Source: Adlercreutzia faecimuris
GTDB taxonomy: Bacteria > Actinomycetota > Coriobacteriia > Coriobacteriales > Eggerthellaceae
Assembly: GCF_022669055.1 (NCBI RefSeq)
Contig: NZ_JAJMLW010000003.1
Coordinates: 186,001 to 250,000, forward strand
DNA length: 64,000 nucleotides
Reading direction: 5' to 3'
This document shows, in pieces, positions 25,319 to 34,359 of the stretch; position 1 is the stretch's first letter; every line of letters starts with the position of its first letter. The notes under the pieces were generated by a model. It saw only the letters and a list, made by a program, of their open reading frames with translations, had not been told where the DNA came from and ran no database searches. The translations under genes were made by a program, and so were the position numbers.

Positions 25319-25687
25319 ATGGCTGAGATACTGGAAGCCATCATGCTCGTCTGCTTCGGCCTGTCCTGGCCGATGAACGCCTACAAGAACTATCGCGCCC
25401 GCACGGCCGCCGGCACGAGCTGGCAGTTCATCGGGCTCATCACGCTGGGCTACTTCGCCGGCATCGCCGCCAAGTTCGCCTCCGGCAGCTTCACCTGGGT
25501 GCTCGCCGTCTACTTCATCAACGTCGCCTGCGTGGCCGTGAACTGGGCCGTCTACTTCCGCAACCGCCGTCTTGACGCCCAGCGCGCCGCCGGCGTGATC
25601 GTCGAGGAGCACGAGGCCCTCACCCGCACCCCCGCCGGCATCCGCCGCGACGAGGAGGTCGTCATCAAGCCCGCTCCCGTCCGCTAG
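25319..25687 (+). CDS. Small three-helix membrane protein, SemiSWEET/PQ-loop-like
   Basis: 122 residues: helices at ~5-20, ~34-55 and ~58-80, the first with WPMNAYKNYRAR and a following basic loop, like half-transporters of the SemiSWEET/PQ-loop superfamily. A charged ~40-residue cytoplasmic tail follows. Start ATG is ~13 nt after GAAGGAAG, a long spacing. TAGAAT (~25254) may be the -10. Substrate cannot be inferred and the family call is tentative. Confidence 0.5.
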   Translation: MAEILEAIMLVCFGLSWPMNAYKNYRARTAAGTSWQFIGLITLGYFAGIAAKFASGSFTWVLAVYFINVACVAVNWAVYFRNRRLDAQRAAGVIVEEHEALTRTPAGIRRDEEVVIKPAPVR

Positions 25688-25795
25688 GGGCCGGCCGGGC
25701 CCGCGCCGCCTTCCCGCGTGCCGCGCCGAGGGCTATCATCGGGCGTGGCGGCCCGGCCGCCAGCCGCCCGTCGCTCCCGACCGAAAGGCCCCCCC

Positions 25796-27019
25796 ATGAA
25801 CGCCGATCGCCTCCTGTCCTCCTTTCTCGACCTCGTCGCCGTCGAGAGCCCCTCGTTTCACGAGGCGCCGATGGCCGCCCTCTGCGCGCGCCTGCTGGCC
25901 GACCTGGGTTTTGCCGTGGAGGTCGACGGGTCGGCGGAGGCGACCGGGTCGGATACGGGCAACCTCATCGCGCGGCTGCCGGGCACCGCGCCGGGGCGGC
26001 TCGCCCTGGCGGCGCACCTGGACACGGTGATGCCCTGCGCCGGCATCGAGGTCGTGCGCGAGGAGGTGGCCGCCGCTGAGATGGGGCCTGCCTACGAGCC
26101 CGACGGGCCCGCGCTCGAGGTGCTGCGCTCGGCCGGCGCCACCATCCTGTCCGCCGACGACAAGGCCGGCATCGCCGCCATCCTGGAGGGCGTGCGCTCG
26201 GCGATGGAGGCCGGCGCCCCGCGCCCCGACCTCACCGTGCTCCTGACCACCTGCGAGGAGCAGAGCCTGCTCGGCGCGTCGGCCCTGGCCGAGGGCGCGC
26301 TCGCGTGGCCCGCCGGCCTGGCCTCGGGCTTCGACGGCGCCCCCGGTGGGCGCCCCGCCCCCGGCACGCCGCTGCCCTGCTACGTCCTGGACGCCGACGG
26401 GCGCCCCGGCACCATCATCACGGGCGCGCCCTGCCACTGGACGATGGCAGCCGAGTTCAGCGGCCGCGCGGCCCACGCCGGCGTCGAGCCGGAGGCCGGC
26501 GCGTCGGCCATCGCCATGGCCGCGGCCGCGGTATCGGCCATGGGGCTCGGCCGGCTGGACGAGCGCACCACGGCCAACGTGGGCGTCATCGCCGGCGGCA
26601 CGGCCGTCAACGTCGTGCCCGCCTCCTGCCGTTTGGAGGGGGAGTGCCGCTCGCTCGACGCCGGGCGCGCCCTCGCCCAGCGCGACGCCATGACCGCCGC
26701 CTGCGAGCGGGCCGCCGCGGCGCTCGGCGGCGCCGTCGAGGTGACGTGGGCGCTCGACTACCCGGCCGTCCTGTTCGACGACGACGCGCCCGTGGTGGCC
26801 CGCGCCGCCGCGGCCGCCCGCGCGGCGGGCCTCGCCCCGCGCCTGGCGCGCACCGGCGGGGGCGCCGACGCCAACGTGCTCGGCGCCAAGGGGTGCCAGG
26901 CGGTGACGCTCGGCATCGGCATGGCGAACTTCCACTCGACCGACGAGCTCATCGCCGTGCGCGACCTCGAGGGCGCCGCCCGCCTCGTCGAGGCCCTCAT
27001 CGCCGAGTACGCGGGATAG
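25796..27019 (+). CDS. M20-family metallopeptidase (peptidase T-like)
   Basis: Predicted cytoplasmic di-zinc aminopeptidase or deacylase, 407 residues. Metal and catalytic residues are visible: AAHLDTV (His-x-Asp, ~residue 75), SADDKAGIAA (bridging Asp), TTCEEQSLLGA (Glu-Glu), and FHSTDE near residue ~378 (last His). The central dimerisation domain carries the conserved His (GRAAHAGVEPE). Start ATG follows CCGAAAGG. Substrate not predictable. Confidence 0.85.
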   Translation: MNADRLLSSFLDLVAVESPSFHEAPMAALCARLLADLGFAVEVDGSAEATGSDTGNLIARLPGTAPGRLALAAHLDTVMPCAGIEVVREEVAAAEMGPAYEPDGPALEVLRSAGATILSADDKAGIAAILEGVRSAMEAGAPRPDLTVLLTTCEEQSLLGASALAEGALAWPAGLASGFDGAPGGRPAPGTPLPCYVLDADGRPGTIITGAPCHWTMAAEFSGRAAHAGVEPEAGASAIAMAAAAVSAMGLGRLDERTTANVGVIAGGTAVNVVPASCRLEGECRSLDAGRALAQRDAMTAACERAAAALGGAVEVTWALDYPAVLFDDDAPVVARAAAAARAAGLAPRLARTGGGADANVLGAKGCQAVTLGIGMANFHSTDELIAVRDLEGAARLVEALIAEYAG

Positions 27020-27233
27020 GCCGCCGCCCGGCGCGCGGCGTCCCGCCCGCGCGCAGCCGGCTTCCCAGTACGCGCGCCCGACGCGCCCCCCCCAGCGCGC
27101 ACGCGCCCCGCCGCGCGGCGGGGCGCAAGTTTTTCGCGGTCGCCTCCCGATTTCCCCACCCTCGTTTCCCCGCCTTCTGCTGACCTGGGGAAACGTCATC
27201 GCCTCACTATGGATACGCCCGGCACCGTGGCGT

Positions 27234-27262
27234 TTGACAAGCTGCGGGAGGAGGCATAATAT
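27234..27262 (+). promoter_or_regulatory. Strong consensus promoter of the rpsL operon
   Basis: TTGACA (27234-27239), 17-bp spacer, TAATAT (27257-27262). Transcription should begin near 27269. The 27020-27233 stretch upstream holds no gene. Confidence 0.9.
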
Positions 27263-27270
27263 TCTCGTTC

Positions 27271-27294
27271 GCGCCTCTCGGAGGCGCTCTTTTT
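27271..27294 (+). terminator. Terminator-like hairpin at the very start of the rpsL leader
   Basis: GCGCCTC (27271-27277), TCG loop, GAGGCGC (27281-27287), then TCTTTTT. It lies immediately downstream of the predicted start site and ~70 nt before rpsL, so it cannot serve an upstream gene transcribed from this promoter. It is either a transcriptional attenuator of the ribosomal operon or a 5' stabilising stem. Confidence 0.75.
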
Positions 27295-27361
27295 CGCGTG
27301 CGCAACAGCTGAGCGTACCTGAAAACGTAAGCTCGGAAGTGGGAAGAAGAAAGGAAGAGTC

Positions 27362-27733
27362 TTGCCTACAATCAACCAGCTGGTCCGCAAGGGCCGCAAG
27401 AAGACGGCTGACAAGAAGAAGACGCCGGCTCTCAAGGGCAACCCGCAGAAGCGTGGCGTGTGCACCCGCGTGTACACCACCACCCCCAAGAAGCCGAACT
27501 CCGCGCTTCGCAAGGTCTGCCGCGTGCGCCTGGTCAACGGCATGGAGGTCACGGCCTACATCCCCGGCATCGGCCACAACCTGCAGGAGCACTCGATGGT
27601 GCTCATCCGCGGCGGCCGCGTCAAGGACCTCCCCGGCGTCCGCTACAAGGTCATCCGCGCCGCGCTCGACTGCGCGCCGGTGGACAACCGCAAGCAGGCC
27701 CGCAGCCGCTACGGCGCCAAGCGCCCGAAATAA
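27362..27733 (+). CDS. rpsL: 30S ribosomal protein S12
   Basis: Decoding-centre protein, 123 residues, full length. Starts [14 protein letters not shown] from TTG at 27362, with GAAGAAAGGAAGAG upstream. The streptomycin-sensitivity segments [11 protein letters not shown] (Lys near 43) and [13 protein letters not shown] (Lys near 88) are wild type. First gene of the str-type operon. Confidence 0.98.
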   Translation: MPTINQLVRKGRKKTADKKKTPALKGNPQKRGVCTRVYTTTPKKPNSALRKVCRVRLVNGMEVTAYIPGIGHNLQEHSMVLIRGGRVKDLPGVRYKVIRAALDCAPVDNRKQARSRYGAKRPK

Positions 27734-27844
27734 CCGTTAAGTCGCGCGGGCCCGCGCAGGGGACACGCCGGAAGGGCCGGCGGCCCCGGGCCTAATGGGG
27801 AGTGAAAGACCCCGGAAGCGCGCAGGAGCAAGAAGGAGAACTAC

Positions 27845-28315
27845 ATGCCGCGTCGTGCAGCAGCCGTCCGCCGCGAAACGCAGCCGGACGCCAAGTACAA
27901 CAACCGCCTCGTCACGCAGCTCATCAACAAGGTCCTGCTTGACGGCAAGAAGTCCATCGCCGAGGGCATCGTCTACGGCGCCTTCGACATCGTCGAGGAG
28001 AAGACCGGCCAGGACCCGCTGTCCGTCTTCAAGAAGGCCATGGACAACGTCCGCCCCACGCTCGAGTGCAAGCCCAAGCGCGTCGGCGGCGCCACCTACC
28101 AGGTGCCCATGGAGGTCAACTCCCGCCGCGCCACCACGCTGGCCATCCGCTGGATCGTGGACTTCTCCCGCAAGCGCAAGGAGCACACCATGAAGCAGCG
28201 CCTGGCCGCCGAGATCATGGACGCGTCCGAGAACACCGGCGCCGCCGTTAAGAAGCGCGAGGACATGTACAAGATGGCCGAGGCCAACCGCGCCTTCTCC
28301 CACTACCGCTTCTAG
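27845..28315 (+). CDS. rpsG: 30S ribosomal protein S7
   Basis: Head protein of the small subunit that nucleates 16S rRNA 3'-domain assembly, 156 residues, normal length. Starts [11 protein letters not shown] and ends FSHYRF. The 111-nt gap after rpsL is GC-rich with a possible stem (GGCCGGCGGCCCCGGGCC), a plausible place for S7 translational autoregulation as in other bacteria; that is not shown here. Confidence 0.98.
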   Translation: MPRRAAAVRRETQPDAKYNNRLVTQLINKVLLDGKKSIAEGIVYGAFDIVEEKTGQDPLSVFKKAMDNVRPTLECKPKRVGGATYQVPMEVNSRRATTLAIRWIVDFSRKRKEHTMKQRLAAEIMDASENTGAAVKKREDMYKMAEANRAFSHYRF

Positions 28316-28333
28316 GAACAGGTGGAAGACGAT

Positions 28334-30451
28334 ATGGCAAAGATTGACCTGAAGGATACGCGCAACATCGGCATCATGGCCCACATCGACGCGGGCAAGA
28401 CGACGACGACCGAGCGCATCCTCTACTACACGGGCAAGACCCACAAGATCGGCGAGGTGCACGACGGCGCTGCCACCATGGACTGGATGGTCCAGGAGCA
28501 GGAGCGCGGCGTGACCATCACCGCCGCTGCCACCACTTGCTTCTGGAAGTACCCCGGCGGCAAGGAGAACGGCAAGGAGTACCGCTTCCAGATCATCGAC
28601 ACGCCCGGCCACGTGGACTTCACGGCCGAGGTGGAGCGCTCGCTGCGCGTGCTCGACGGCACCGTGGCCGTGTTCGACGCCGTCGCCGGCGTCCAGCCGC
28701 AGTCCGAGACCGTGTGGCGCCAGGCCGAGCGCTACGGCGTGCCCCGCATCGCGTTCATCAACAAGTATGACCGCGTGGGTGCCGACTTCCTCCACGCCAT
28801 CCAGACCATGCGCGACCGCCTCGGCGCCAACGCCGTCGCCGCGCAGCTGCCGATGGGCGCCGAGGACAACTTCTGGGGCGTCATCGACCTGGTGACCATG
28901 ACCGCGTGGGACTTCAAGGCCGACGACAAGGGCATGACCTACCCCGAGCCCATGGATGCCATCCCGGCCGAGTTCGCCGAGGACGCCGAGCTGTACCACC
29001 AGGAGCTCCTGGAGGCCGCCGCCGACTGCGACGACAACCTCATGGAGAAGGTGCTCATGGAGGAGGAGGTGACGGTCGACGAGCTGAAGGCCGCCATCCG
29101 CAAGGGCGTCATCGACTGCAAGATCAACCCCGTGTTCGTGGGCTCCGCCTACAAGAACAAGGGCGTGCAGGAGCTGCTCGACGCCGTGGTCGACTACATG
29201 CCGTCGCCCGTCGACATCCCCGCCATCAAGGGCACCAACCCCGACACCGGCGAGGAGGAGGAGCGCCCGGCCGACCCGAAGGCCCCGTTCGCGGCGCTCG
29301 CCTTCAAGATCATGACCGACCCCTACGTCGGCAAGCTGACCTACCTGCGCGTCTACTCCGGCTCGCTCGACTCCGGCAGCTACGTGGTCAACGCCGTCAA
29401 GGGCAAGAAGGAGCGCATCGGCCGCCTCCTGCAGATGCACTCCAACCAGCGCGTCGACATCGACTCCTGCCAGGCGGGCGACATCGTCGCCGTCGTGGGC
29501 CTGAAGGACACCTCCACCGGCGACTCCCTGTGCGCCGAGGACGCCCCCATCATCCTGGAGTCCATGGAGTTCGCCGACCCGGTCATCGACATCGCCGTCG
29601 AGCCCAAGACCAAGGCCGAGCAGGACAAGATGGGCGTGGCGCTCGCCAAGCTCGCCGAGGAGGACCCGACCTTCCGCGTGTCCACCAACCACGAGACCGG
29701 CCAGACCATCATCGCCGGCATGGGCGAGCTGCACCTCGAGATCATCGTCGACCGCCTGCTGCGCGAGTTCAAGGTCGAGGCGAACGTGGGCAAGCCGCAG
29801 GTCGCCTACCGCGAGCGTCCGGGCCACGAGGTCATGAACGCCGAGGGCAAGTTCGTCCGCCAGACCGGCGGTCGCGGCCAGTACGGCCATGCGGTCATCA
29901 ACATGTACCCGCAGGAGCCGGGCAAGGGCTACGAGTTCGAGAACAAGATCGTCGGCGGCGTCGTGCCGAAGGAGTACATCCCCTCCATCGACAAGGGCAT
30001 CCAGGAGGCGCTGAACTCCGGCGTGCTGGCCGGCTACCCGGTCGAGGACGTGCGCGTCGAACTGATCGACGGCTCCTACCACGACGTCGACTCCTCCGAG
30101 GCGGCCTTCAAGGTGGCCGGCTCCATGGCCATCAAGGACGCGCTCAAGAAGTCCAACCCGGTCATCCTCGAGCCCGTCATGGCCGTCGAGGTGGAGACCC
30201 CCGAGGAGTACACCGGCTTCGTCATGGGCGACATCCCGAGCCGCCGCGGCCTCATCCAGGGCCAGGAGCAGCGCGGCAACGCCGTCGTCATCGAGGCGAA
30301 GGTCCCGCTGTCCCAGATGTTCGGCTACGCCACCGACCTGCGCTCCGGCACCCAGGGCCGCGCGGTGTACACCATGCAGTTCGACTCCTACGAGCCGGTG
30401 CCCAAGAGCGTCGCAGAGGAGATTATCAGCAAGGCCGGCGGCAACGCCTAG
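28334..30451 (+). CDS. fusA: Elongation factor G
   Basis: GTPase driving ribosomal translocation, 705 residues. G motifs: [15 protein letters not shown] (residues ~16-30), switch [15 protein letters not shown]; domain IV includes [16 protein letters not shown] 28334 lies 7 nt after GGTGGA; the upstream in-frame GTG at 28322 would place that site inside the gene. rpsJ follows after 36 nt, so no tuf gene is present at its usual place after fusA. Confidence 0.97.
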   Translation: MAKIDLKDTRNIGIMAHIDAGKTTTTERILYYTGKTHKIGEVHDGAATMDWMVQEQERGVTITAAATTCFWKYPGGKENGKEYRFQIIDTPGHVDFTAEVERSLRVLDGTVAVFDAVAGVQPQSETVWRQAERYGVPRIAFINKYDRVGADFLHAIQTMRDRLGANAVAAQLPMGAEDNFWGVIDLVTMTAWDFKADDKGMTYPEPMDAIPAEFAEDAELYHQELLEAAADCDDNLMEKVLMEEEVTVDELKAAIRKGVIDCKINPVFVGSAYKNKGVQELLDAVVDYMPSPVDIPAIKGTNPDTGEEEERPADPKAPFAALAFKIMTDPYVGKLTYLRVYSGSLDSGSYVVNAVKGKKERIGRLLQMHSNQRVDIDSCQAGDIVAVVGLKDTSTGDSLCAEDAPIILESMEFADPVIDIAVEPKTKAEQDKMGVALAKLAEEDPTFRVSTNHETGQTIIAGMGELHLEIIVDRLLREFKVEANVGKPQVAYRERPGHEVMNAEGKFVRQTGGRGQYGHAVINMYPQEPGKGYEFENKIVGGVVPKEYIPSIDKGIQEALNSGVLAGYPVEDVRVELIDGSYHDVDSSEAAFKVAGSMAIKDALKKSNPVILEPVMAVEVETPEEYTGFVMGDIPSRRGLIQGQEQRGNAVVIEAKVPLSQMFGYATDLRSGTQGRAVYTMQFDSYEPVPKSVAEEIISKAGGNA

Positions 30452-30487
30452 GTCGCCCCATCGAAGCTTTCATTGGAGGTAAGCTAA

Positions 30488-30796
30488 GTGGCTAATCAAA
30501 AGATTCGCATTCGCCTGAAGGGGTACGATCATGAGATCGTGGACCAGTCCACGAAGCTCATCGTCGATACCGCCCAGAAGACGGGTGCCAAGGTTTCCGG
30601 TCCCATCCCGCTGCCGACGGAGCGCAACCTGTACTGCGTCATCCGCTCGCCCCACGTGGACAAGGACTCCCGCGAGCAGTTCGAGATGCGCACCCACAAG
30701 CGCCTGATCGACATCCTCGAGCCCACCCCCAACACGGTGGACTCCCTGATGCGCCTCGACCTCCCCGCCGGCGTCGACATCGAGATCAAGCTGTAG
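30488..30796 (+). CDS. rpsJ: 30S ribosomal protein S10
   Basis: 102 residues, GTG start at 30488 after TGGAGGTAAGCTAA. Blocks [14 protein letters not shown] and [20 protein letters not shown] are diagnostic. It begins the S10 cluster, directly behind fusA without its own obvious promoter, so str and S10 genes are probably one transcript. Also a partner of NusB in antitermination. Confidence 0.98.
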   Translation: MANQKIRIRLKGYDHEIVDQSTKLIVDTAQKTGAKVSGPIPLPTERNLYCVIRSPHVDKDSREQFEMRTHKRLIDILEPTPNTVDSLMRLDLPAGVDIEIKL

Positions 30797-30811
30797 GGGG
30801 TGTGAGAAGAG

Positions 30812-31432
30812 ATGATTAACGCTATCTACGGCAAGAAGATCGGCATGACCCAGATCTTCGCCGAGGACGACACGGTCATCCCCGTGACCGTCATCCAGGC
30901 GGAGCCCAACACGGTCTGCCAGGTGAAGACCGTCGACACCGACGGCTACGAGGCCGTGCAGCTGGCCTTCGGCTACGTCAAGCCGCGCCGCGTGAACAAG
31001 CCCATGGCGGGCCACTTCGAGAAGCAGGGCATCGAGCCCAAGCGCTACCTGCGCGAGGTGCGCGTGGACAACGCCGGCGAGTACAAGGCCGGCGACACCC
31101 AGACCGTCGCCGCCTTCGCCGACGTGAAGAAGGTCGACGTGACCGGCACGTCCAAGGGCAAGGGCTTCGCGGGCGTCATGAAGCGCTACGGCTTCGCCGG
31201 CGGCCCGGGCGGCCACGGCGCCCACTTCCACCGCGCCCCCGGCTCGGTGGGCCAGTGCGCCACGCCCTCCCGCGTGTTCAAGGGCCTGCGCCTTCCCGGC
31301 CACATGGGCTGCGACACGGTGACCGTGCGCAACCTCGAGGTCGTCCGCATCGATGAGGACCAGAACCTGATCCTCGTGAAGGGCGCGGTGCCCGGCGGCA
31401 AGAACGCCATGGTCCGCGTGCGCATGGCTTAA
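30812..31432 (+). CDS. rplC: 50S ribosomal protein L3
   Basis: 206 residues, complete. Starts [16 protein letters not shown]; the conserved loop [19 protein letters not shown] includes the glutamine-region equivalent near the peptidyl transferase centre. Start ATG follows GGGGGTGTGAGAAG, 15 nt after rpsJ. Confidence 0.98.
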   Translation: MINAIYGKKIGMTQIFAEDDTVIPVTVIQAEPNTVCQVKTVDTDGYEAVQLAFGYVKPRRVNKPMAGHFEKQGIEPKRYLREVRVDNAGEYKAGDTQTVAAFADVKKVDVTGTSKGKGFAGVMKRYGFAGGPGGHGAHFHRAPGSVGQCATPSRVFKGLRLPGHMGCDTVTVRNLEVVRIDEDQNLILVKGAVPGGKNAMVRVRMA

Positions 31433-31463
31433 GTCCGGTTACGTTACAAGGAGACCAACTACT

Positions 31464-32090
31464 ATGGCATCCATTGAGATCAAAGACGTGAAGGGCGAGG
31501 GCGTCGGCACCGCCGAGCTCGCTCCCTCCGTGTTCGGCATCGAGCCGAACATCCACGTCATGCACCTCGTCGTCAAGGCGCAGCGCGCCTCCTGGCGCCA
31601 GGGCACGCATGACACCCGCACCCGCGGCGAGGTCCGCGGCGGCGGCAAGAAGCCGTGGCGCCAGAAGGGCACCGGCCGCGCCCGCCAGGGCACGATCCGC
31701 GCGCCCCAGTGGGTCGGCGGCGGCACCGTGTTCGGCCCGCATCCCCGCTCCTACGACCAGAAGGTCAACAAGAAGGAGGTCAAGCTGGCGATGCGCTCGG
31801 CGCTGTCCGCCAAGCTGGCCGACGGCGAGCTCGTCATCGTCAAGGAGTTCCCCTTCGAGCAGCCCCGCACCAAGGACGCCGTGGCGTTCCTGAAGGCGTT
31901 CGGCCTCGAGGACAAGCGCATCACGCTGGTGATCGGCAACGAGGACGTCGAGACGTTCCTGTCCTTCCGCAACCTGCAGAAGGTGAACATCGTCCCCGTC
32001 AGCGACATCAACACCTACGAGCTGATCGACAACAAGGCCCTCGTCATCACCGAGCAGGCCCTCAAGCATATCGAGGAGGTGCTTGCATAA
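31464..32090 (+). CDS. rplD: 50S ribosomal protein L4
   Basis: 208 residues. The tunnel-lining loop (TRGEVRGGGKKPWRQKGTGR, residues ~52-71) is intact. In other bacteria L4 regulates the S10 operon through its leader; here S10 genes sit behind fusA and no S10-type leader is seen. The stop is immediately followed by the rplW ATG. Confidence 0.98.
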   Translation: MASIEIKDVKGEGVGTAELAPSVFGIEPNIHVMHLVVKAQRASWRQGTHDTRTRGEVRGGGKKPWRQKGTGRARQGTIRAPQWVGGGTVFGPHPRSYDQKVNKKEVKLAMRSALSAKLADGELVIVKEFPFEQPRTKDAVAFLKAFGLEDKRITLVIGNEDVETFLSFRNLQKVNIVPVSDINTYELIDNKALVITEQALKHIEEVLA

Positions 32091-32378
32091 ATGAACAAGG
32101 ATCCCCGCGAGGTCATCATCCGCCCCGTCATCACGGAGCACAGCTATGACGCCATGGAGAACAACGTGTACACCTTCGAGGTGGCCAAGGACTCCAACAA
32201 GGTCGAGATCGCCCAGGCCGTCGAGGCCATCTTCAACGTGAAGGTGGTCAAGGTGAACACCCTGAACGTGAAGCCGAAGCCCAAGCGCATGCGCTACCAG
32301 GCCGGCAAGACCCGCACCTGGAAGAAGGCCATGGTCACGCTGAAGGACGGCGACACCATCGAGATCTTCAGCGCGTAG
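32091..32378 (+). CDS. rplW: 50S ribosomal protein L23
   Basis: 95 residues, complete (VIIRPVITEHSYDAME, KVNTLNVKPKPKRMR). It docks trigger factor and SRP at the tunnel exit. Starts directly at the rplD stop. Unusually, the expected next gene rplB is not here; a terminator follows within 25 nt. Confidence 0.98.
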   Translation: MNKDPREVIIRPVITEHSYDAMENNVYTFEVAKDSNKVEIAQAVEAIFNVKVVKVNTLNVKPKPKRMRYQAGKTRTWKKAMVTLKDGDTIEIFSA

Positions 32379-32401
32379 CGATAGGTTCGCACGACGCGAG
32401 A

Positions 32402-32435
32402 AGGGGCGGCTCCCGCGAGGGGCCGCCCCTTTTTT
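32402..32435 (+). terminator. Intrinsic terminator after rplW
   Basis: AGGGGCGGC (32402-32410) pairs with GCCGCCCCT (32422-32430), followed by six Ts. It cleanly ends the ribosomal transcript at a point where the S10 operon normally continues. Confidence 0.92.
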
Positions 32436-32532
32436 CGTGTGCGGGTGAAGCGTGCGAGGCGCGCGGTGCGAGTGCGGGCGCGCGGGTGCTGCCGGGCGGG
32501 GGCGCCGGGCGCGAGGCGTGGGCGCCCGGCGG

Positions 32533-32979
32533 CTACGCCTGGGCCGTCTTCCGCGGCCGTCCCGCCCGCGGCGCCTCGGCCTTGCGCGCCTCGACGCTGC
32601 CGCGCGTCACCCAGATGCGTCCCTCGTCCCGGAAGGTCTCGAGCTGGCCGGCCTTGACCATCTGGGACACGCGGCCGCGCGTCAGCCCCAGCTCCCGCGC
32701 CGCCGCGGCGGCAGTCATGCGGGGGATGGTGTCCTTGCCGGCGTTGACGGCCACGATGAGGCGCTCGCCTCCGTGGCGCAGCTCGTTGTGGAAGGTGGGC
32801 TCGGGGAACGGCAGGTCGTGCAGGGCGCGATGCTCCATCTCGGATTGCAGCCAGTCGGCGGCCATCTCGGCGACCTCCCTCATGCTGGCCCCCTGCGTGC
32901 CGCCCTCCATGTCGAAGGGCGCGGCGATGAGCCAGCCGTCCTCGCCCTCGAACACCTCGAACTCGTATACGTGCAGCAT
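32533..32979 (-). CDS. hicB: HicB-type antitoxin with C-terminal HTH (module 1)
   Basis: 148 residues. The N-terminal HicB fold (YEFEVFEGEDGWLIAAPFD, ATQG-like GGTQGASMREVAEMAADWL) should bind and neutralise HicA. The C-terminus carries a helix-turn-helix (MTAAAAARELGLTRGRVSQM, then a WVTRGSVEARK wing) ending in a GRPRKT basic tail, fitting promoter autorepression. It lies 27 nt downstream of hicA on the same strand, the usual toxin-first order of HicAB. Start ATG at 32979 follows GGAAGGAGGCGGCT. Confidence 0.85.
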   Translation of the reverse strand: MLHVYEFEVFEGEDGWLIAAPFDMEGGTQGASMREVAEMAADWLQSEMEHRALHDLPFPEPTFHNELRHGGERLIVAVNAGKDTIPRMTAAAAARELGLTRGRVSQMVKAGQLETFRDEGRIWVTRGSVEARKAEAPRAGRPRKTAQA

Positions 32980-33006
32980 AGCCGCCTCCTTCCGGGGCCG
33001 TGCGGC

Positions 33007-33183
33007 CTACTTGAGCCCTGCCTGTCTCTTCATGATCTCGAACAGCAGGTTGTCTATCTCCGCGTGCCGCCCGAGGGTCGTCCACCTCCCGTCGGGGTGG
33101 ACAAGCTTGTCATGGTTGGTGCCGCGCATGACGACGAAGCCCTCGTTCTTGAAGAAGCGCACCACATCTCTTCGCTTTACCAT
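33007..33183 (-). CDS. hicA: HicA-type mRNA interferase toxin (module 1)
   Basis: 58 residues, dsRBD-like HicA fold, read on the minus strand from ATG at 33183. It contains VVRFFKNEGFVVMRGTNHDKLVHPDGR; the catalytic His is the one in GTNHDK. HicA cleaves mRNA independently of the ribosome in characterised members. Ends QAGLK, like the second module. A TTGCCT-17-TATAAT promoter lies just upstream. Confidence 0.85.
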   Translation of the reverse strand: MVKRRDVVRFFKNEGFVVMRGTNHDKLVHPDGRWTTLGRHAEIDNLLFEIMKRQAGLK

Positions 33184-33200
33184 GATGCTCCTCTCAGATA

Positions 33201-33229
33201 ATTATAAACCTATGTTTAATAATAGGCAA
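33201..33229 (-). promoter_or_regulatory. Promoter of HicAB module 1
   Basis: On the minus strand, TTGCCT (33229-33224), 17-bp spacer and TATAAT (33206-33201) lie within ~18 bp of the hicA start. The AT-rich spacer holds CCTAT...ATAGG, a likely HicB operator. Confidence 0.75.
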
Positions 33230-33238
33230 GGCGCCTCC

Positions 33239-34231
33239 CTAGGGGCGGCAGCGCTTGCAGGGCTCGTAACCCTCGGATTCCAGGGCCTGGCGAGGGCCCT
33301 CGTAGCGGCGGCGGGCTCCCTTGGCGATGCGGGCGGCGGCCGGGCACGAGGCGCGGTGGAACACGCGGGAGGCCTCGTTCGCCACGCAGCGGCGCATCGT
33401 GGCGTCCTGCACCGCGGCGTCCTCGCGGCTGGCGCCGGTGGCGTAGTCGATGCGCACGCCGGGCTGGACGTTGTGGAGCAGCACGCTGAAGCGCACGCCC
33501 GCGCCGCCGTCTCCCGCCGACAGCGCCTCCAGGCGCACGGCGCGTGCCACGAGCTCGTCGGCCTGGAACACCGGCGTCGCGCGGTAGAGCACGCGGTTGC
33601 CCGGCGCGGCCTCGCAGTGGTCGGCCGCGAGGCCCTCGAACACGCGCATCGCGTGGTTGAGGTAGCCGGTGCCCGTGAAGAGGTTGCGCGGGTTGGCGTC
33701 CTCGGCCGTGAGGCGATGGCCGATCAGGTGGCAGCGCTGGAAGAGGCGGCCGCCCTCGACGAAGCCGTAGCGCGCGTCGTCCCAGCCGCTCGGCCGCACA
33801 GCGCCCAGGTCGCCGCGGGCGGTGCCGGGCGCGGGCATCGTCTCCCGCCCGACGAGCGCGATCGCCGGGCCGCAGCGTCCGAGCGCGTCGAGCTCGGCGT
33901 AGCGCTCGGATCCCGGCGGCAGGGCCAGCTCCTCAGGTGAGAACGCGGGGACGTTTCCGTCGATAAGCTCGAGGAGGCGTCCCTCGAAGACGGGCGGCTC
34001 GCCGGCGGCGCGGGACGGCGCGCCCTCGGCCGCCGCTCGCAGGTACTCGCCGCGCGAGAGCCCCAGGCGGCGCAGGTCGTCCTCGTCGGCAGGCGCGTCC
34101 CAGCCTGTGGGCGCGTCCCAGCCCGCAGGCGCGTCCCAGCCCGCGCGCGTGTCGTCCGCCGTGCTCGCGAGTCGCGCGATGGCCCCCAGAATGCCCGCCG
34201 CGATTCGCGTGATGCCAGCTAGCGTCCCCAT
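33239..34231 (-). CDS. DNA/RNA non-specific endonuclease (EndA/NucA-like)
   Basis: 330 residues. The nuclease core has FQRCHLIGHRLTAEDANPRN (residues ~160-179), the HLIG-H and N-x3-N pattern of beta-beta-alpha-metal nucleases related to EndA, and LFTGTGYLNHAM. The usual Asp-Arg-Gly-His is Gln-Arg-Cys-His here. The C-terminus ends in a Cys/His motif (VFHRASC...GYEPCKRC) that is common in secreted or membrane nucleases and probably binds DNA or zinc. Near the N-terminus is a tandem repeat of GWDAPxGWDAP (residues ~32-47) after a hydrophobic start that may be a signal anchor. Start ATG 34231 follows GGGGAGGGAGACGG. It lies between two HicAB modules. Confidence 0.82.
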   Translation of the reverse strand: MGTLAGITRIAAGILGAIARLASTADDTRAGWDAPAGWDAPTGWDAPADEDDLRRLGLSRGEYLRAAAEGAPSRAAGEPPVFEGRLLELIDGNVPAFSPEELALPPGSERYAELDALGRCGPAIALVGRETMPAPGTARGDLGAVRPSGWDDARYGFVEGGRLFQRCHLIGHRLTAEDANPRNLFTGTGYLNHAMRVFEGLAADHCEAAPGNRVLYRATPVFQADELVARAVRLEALSAGDGGAGVRFSVLLHNVQPGVRIDYATGASREDAAVQDATMRRCVANEASRVFHRASCPAAARIAKGARRRYEGPRQALESEGYEPCKRCRP

Positions 34232-34269
34232 GCCGTCTCCCTCCCCGTGAGCGGTCAGCTAGCTTCCGA

Positions 34270-34349
34270 TGATGCCCCTCATCAGGGAAAACAACGTAAA
34301 CGGCCGTTTACGTTCGGCAGGGAAACCACGGAATCTCCGGATAGGGCTG
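34270..34349. repeat. Direct repeat copy 1 flanking HicAB module 2
   Basis: About 80 bp nearly identical to 35088-35167, in the same orientation. Its centre is a perfect 22-bp palindrome (34293-34314; half-site AACGTAAACGG), followed by AGGGAAACCACGGAATCTCC. It lies just after the hicB2 stop. Confidence 0.88.
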
Positions 34350-34359
34350 CTGGTGGATC

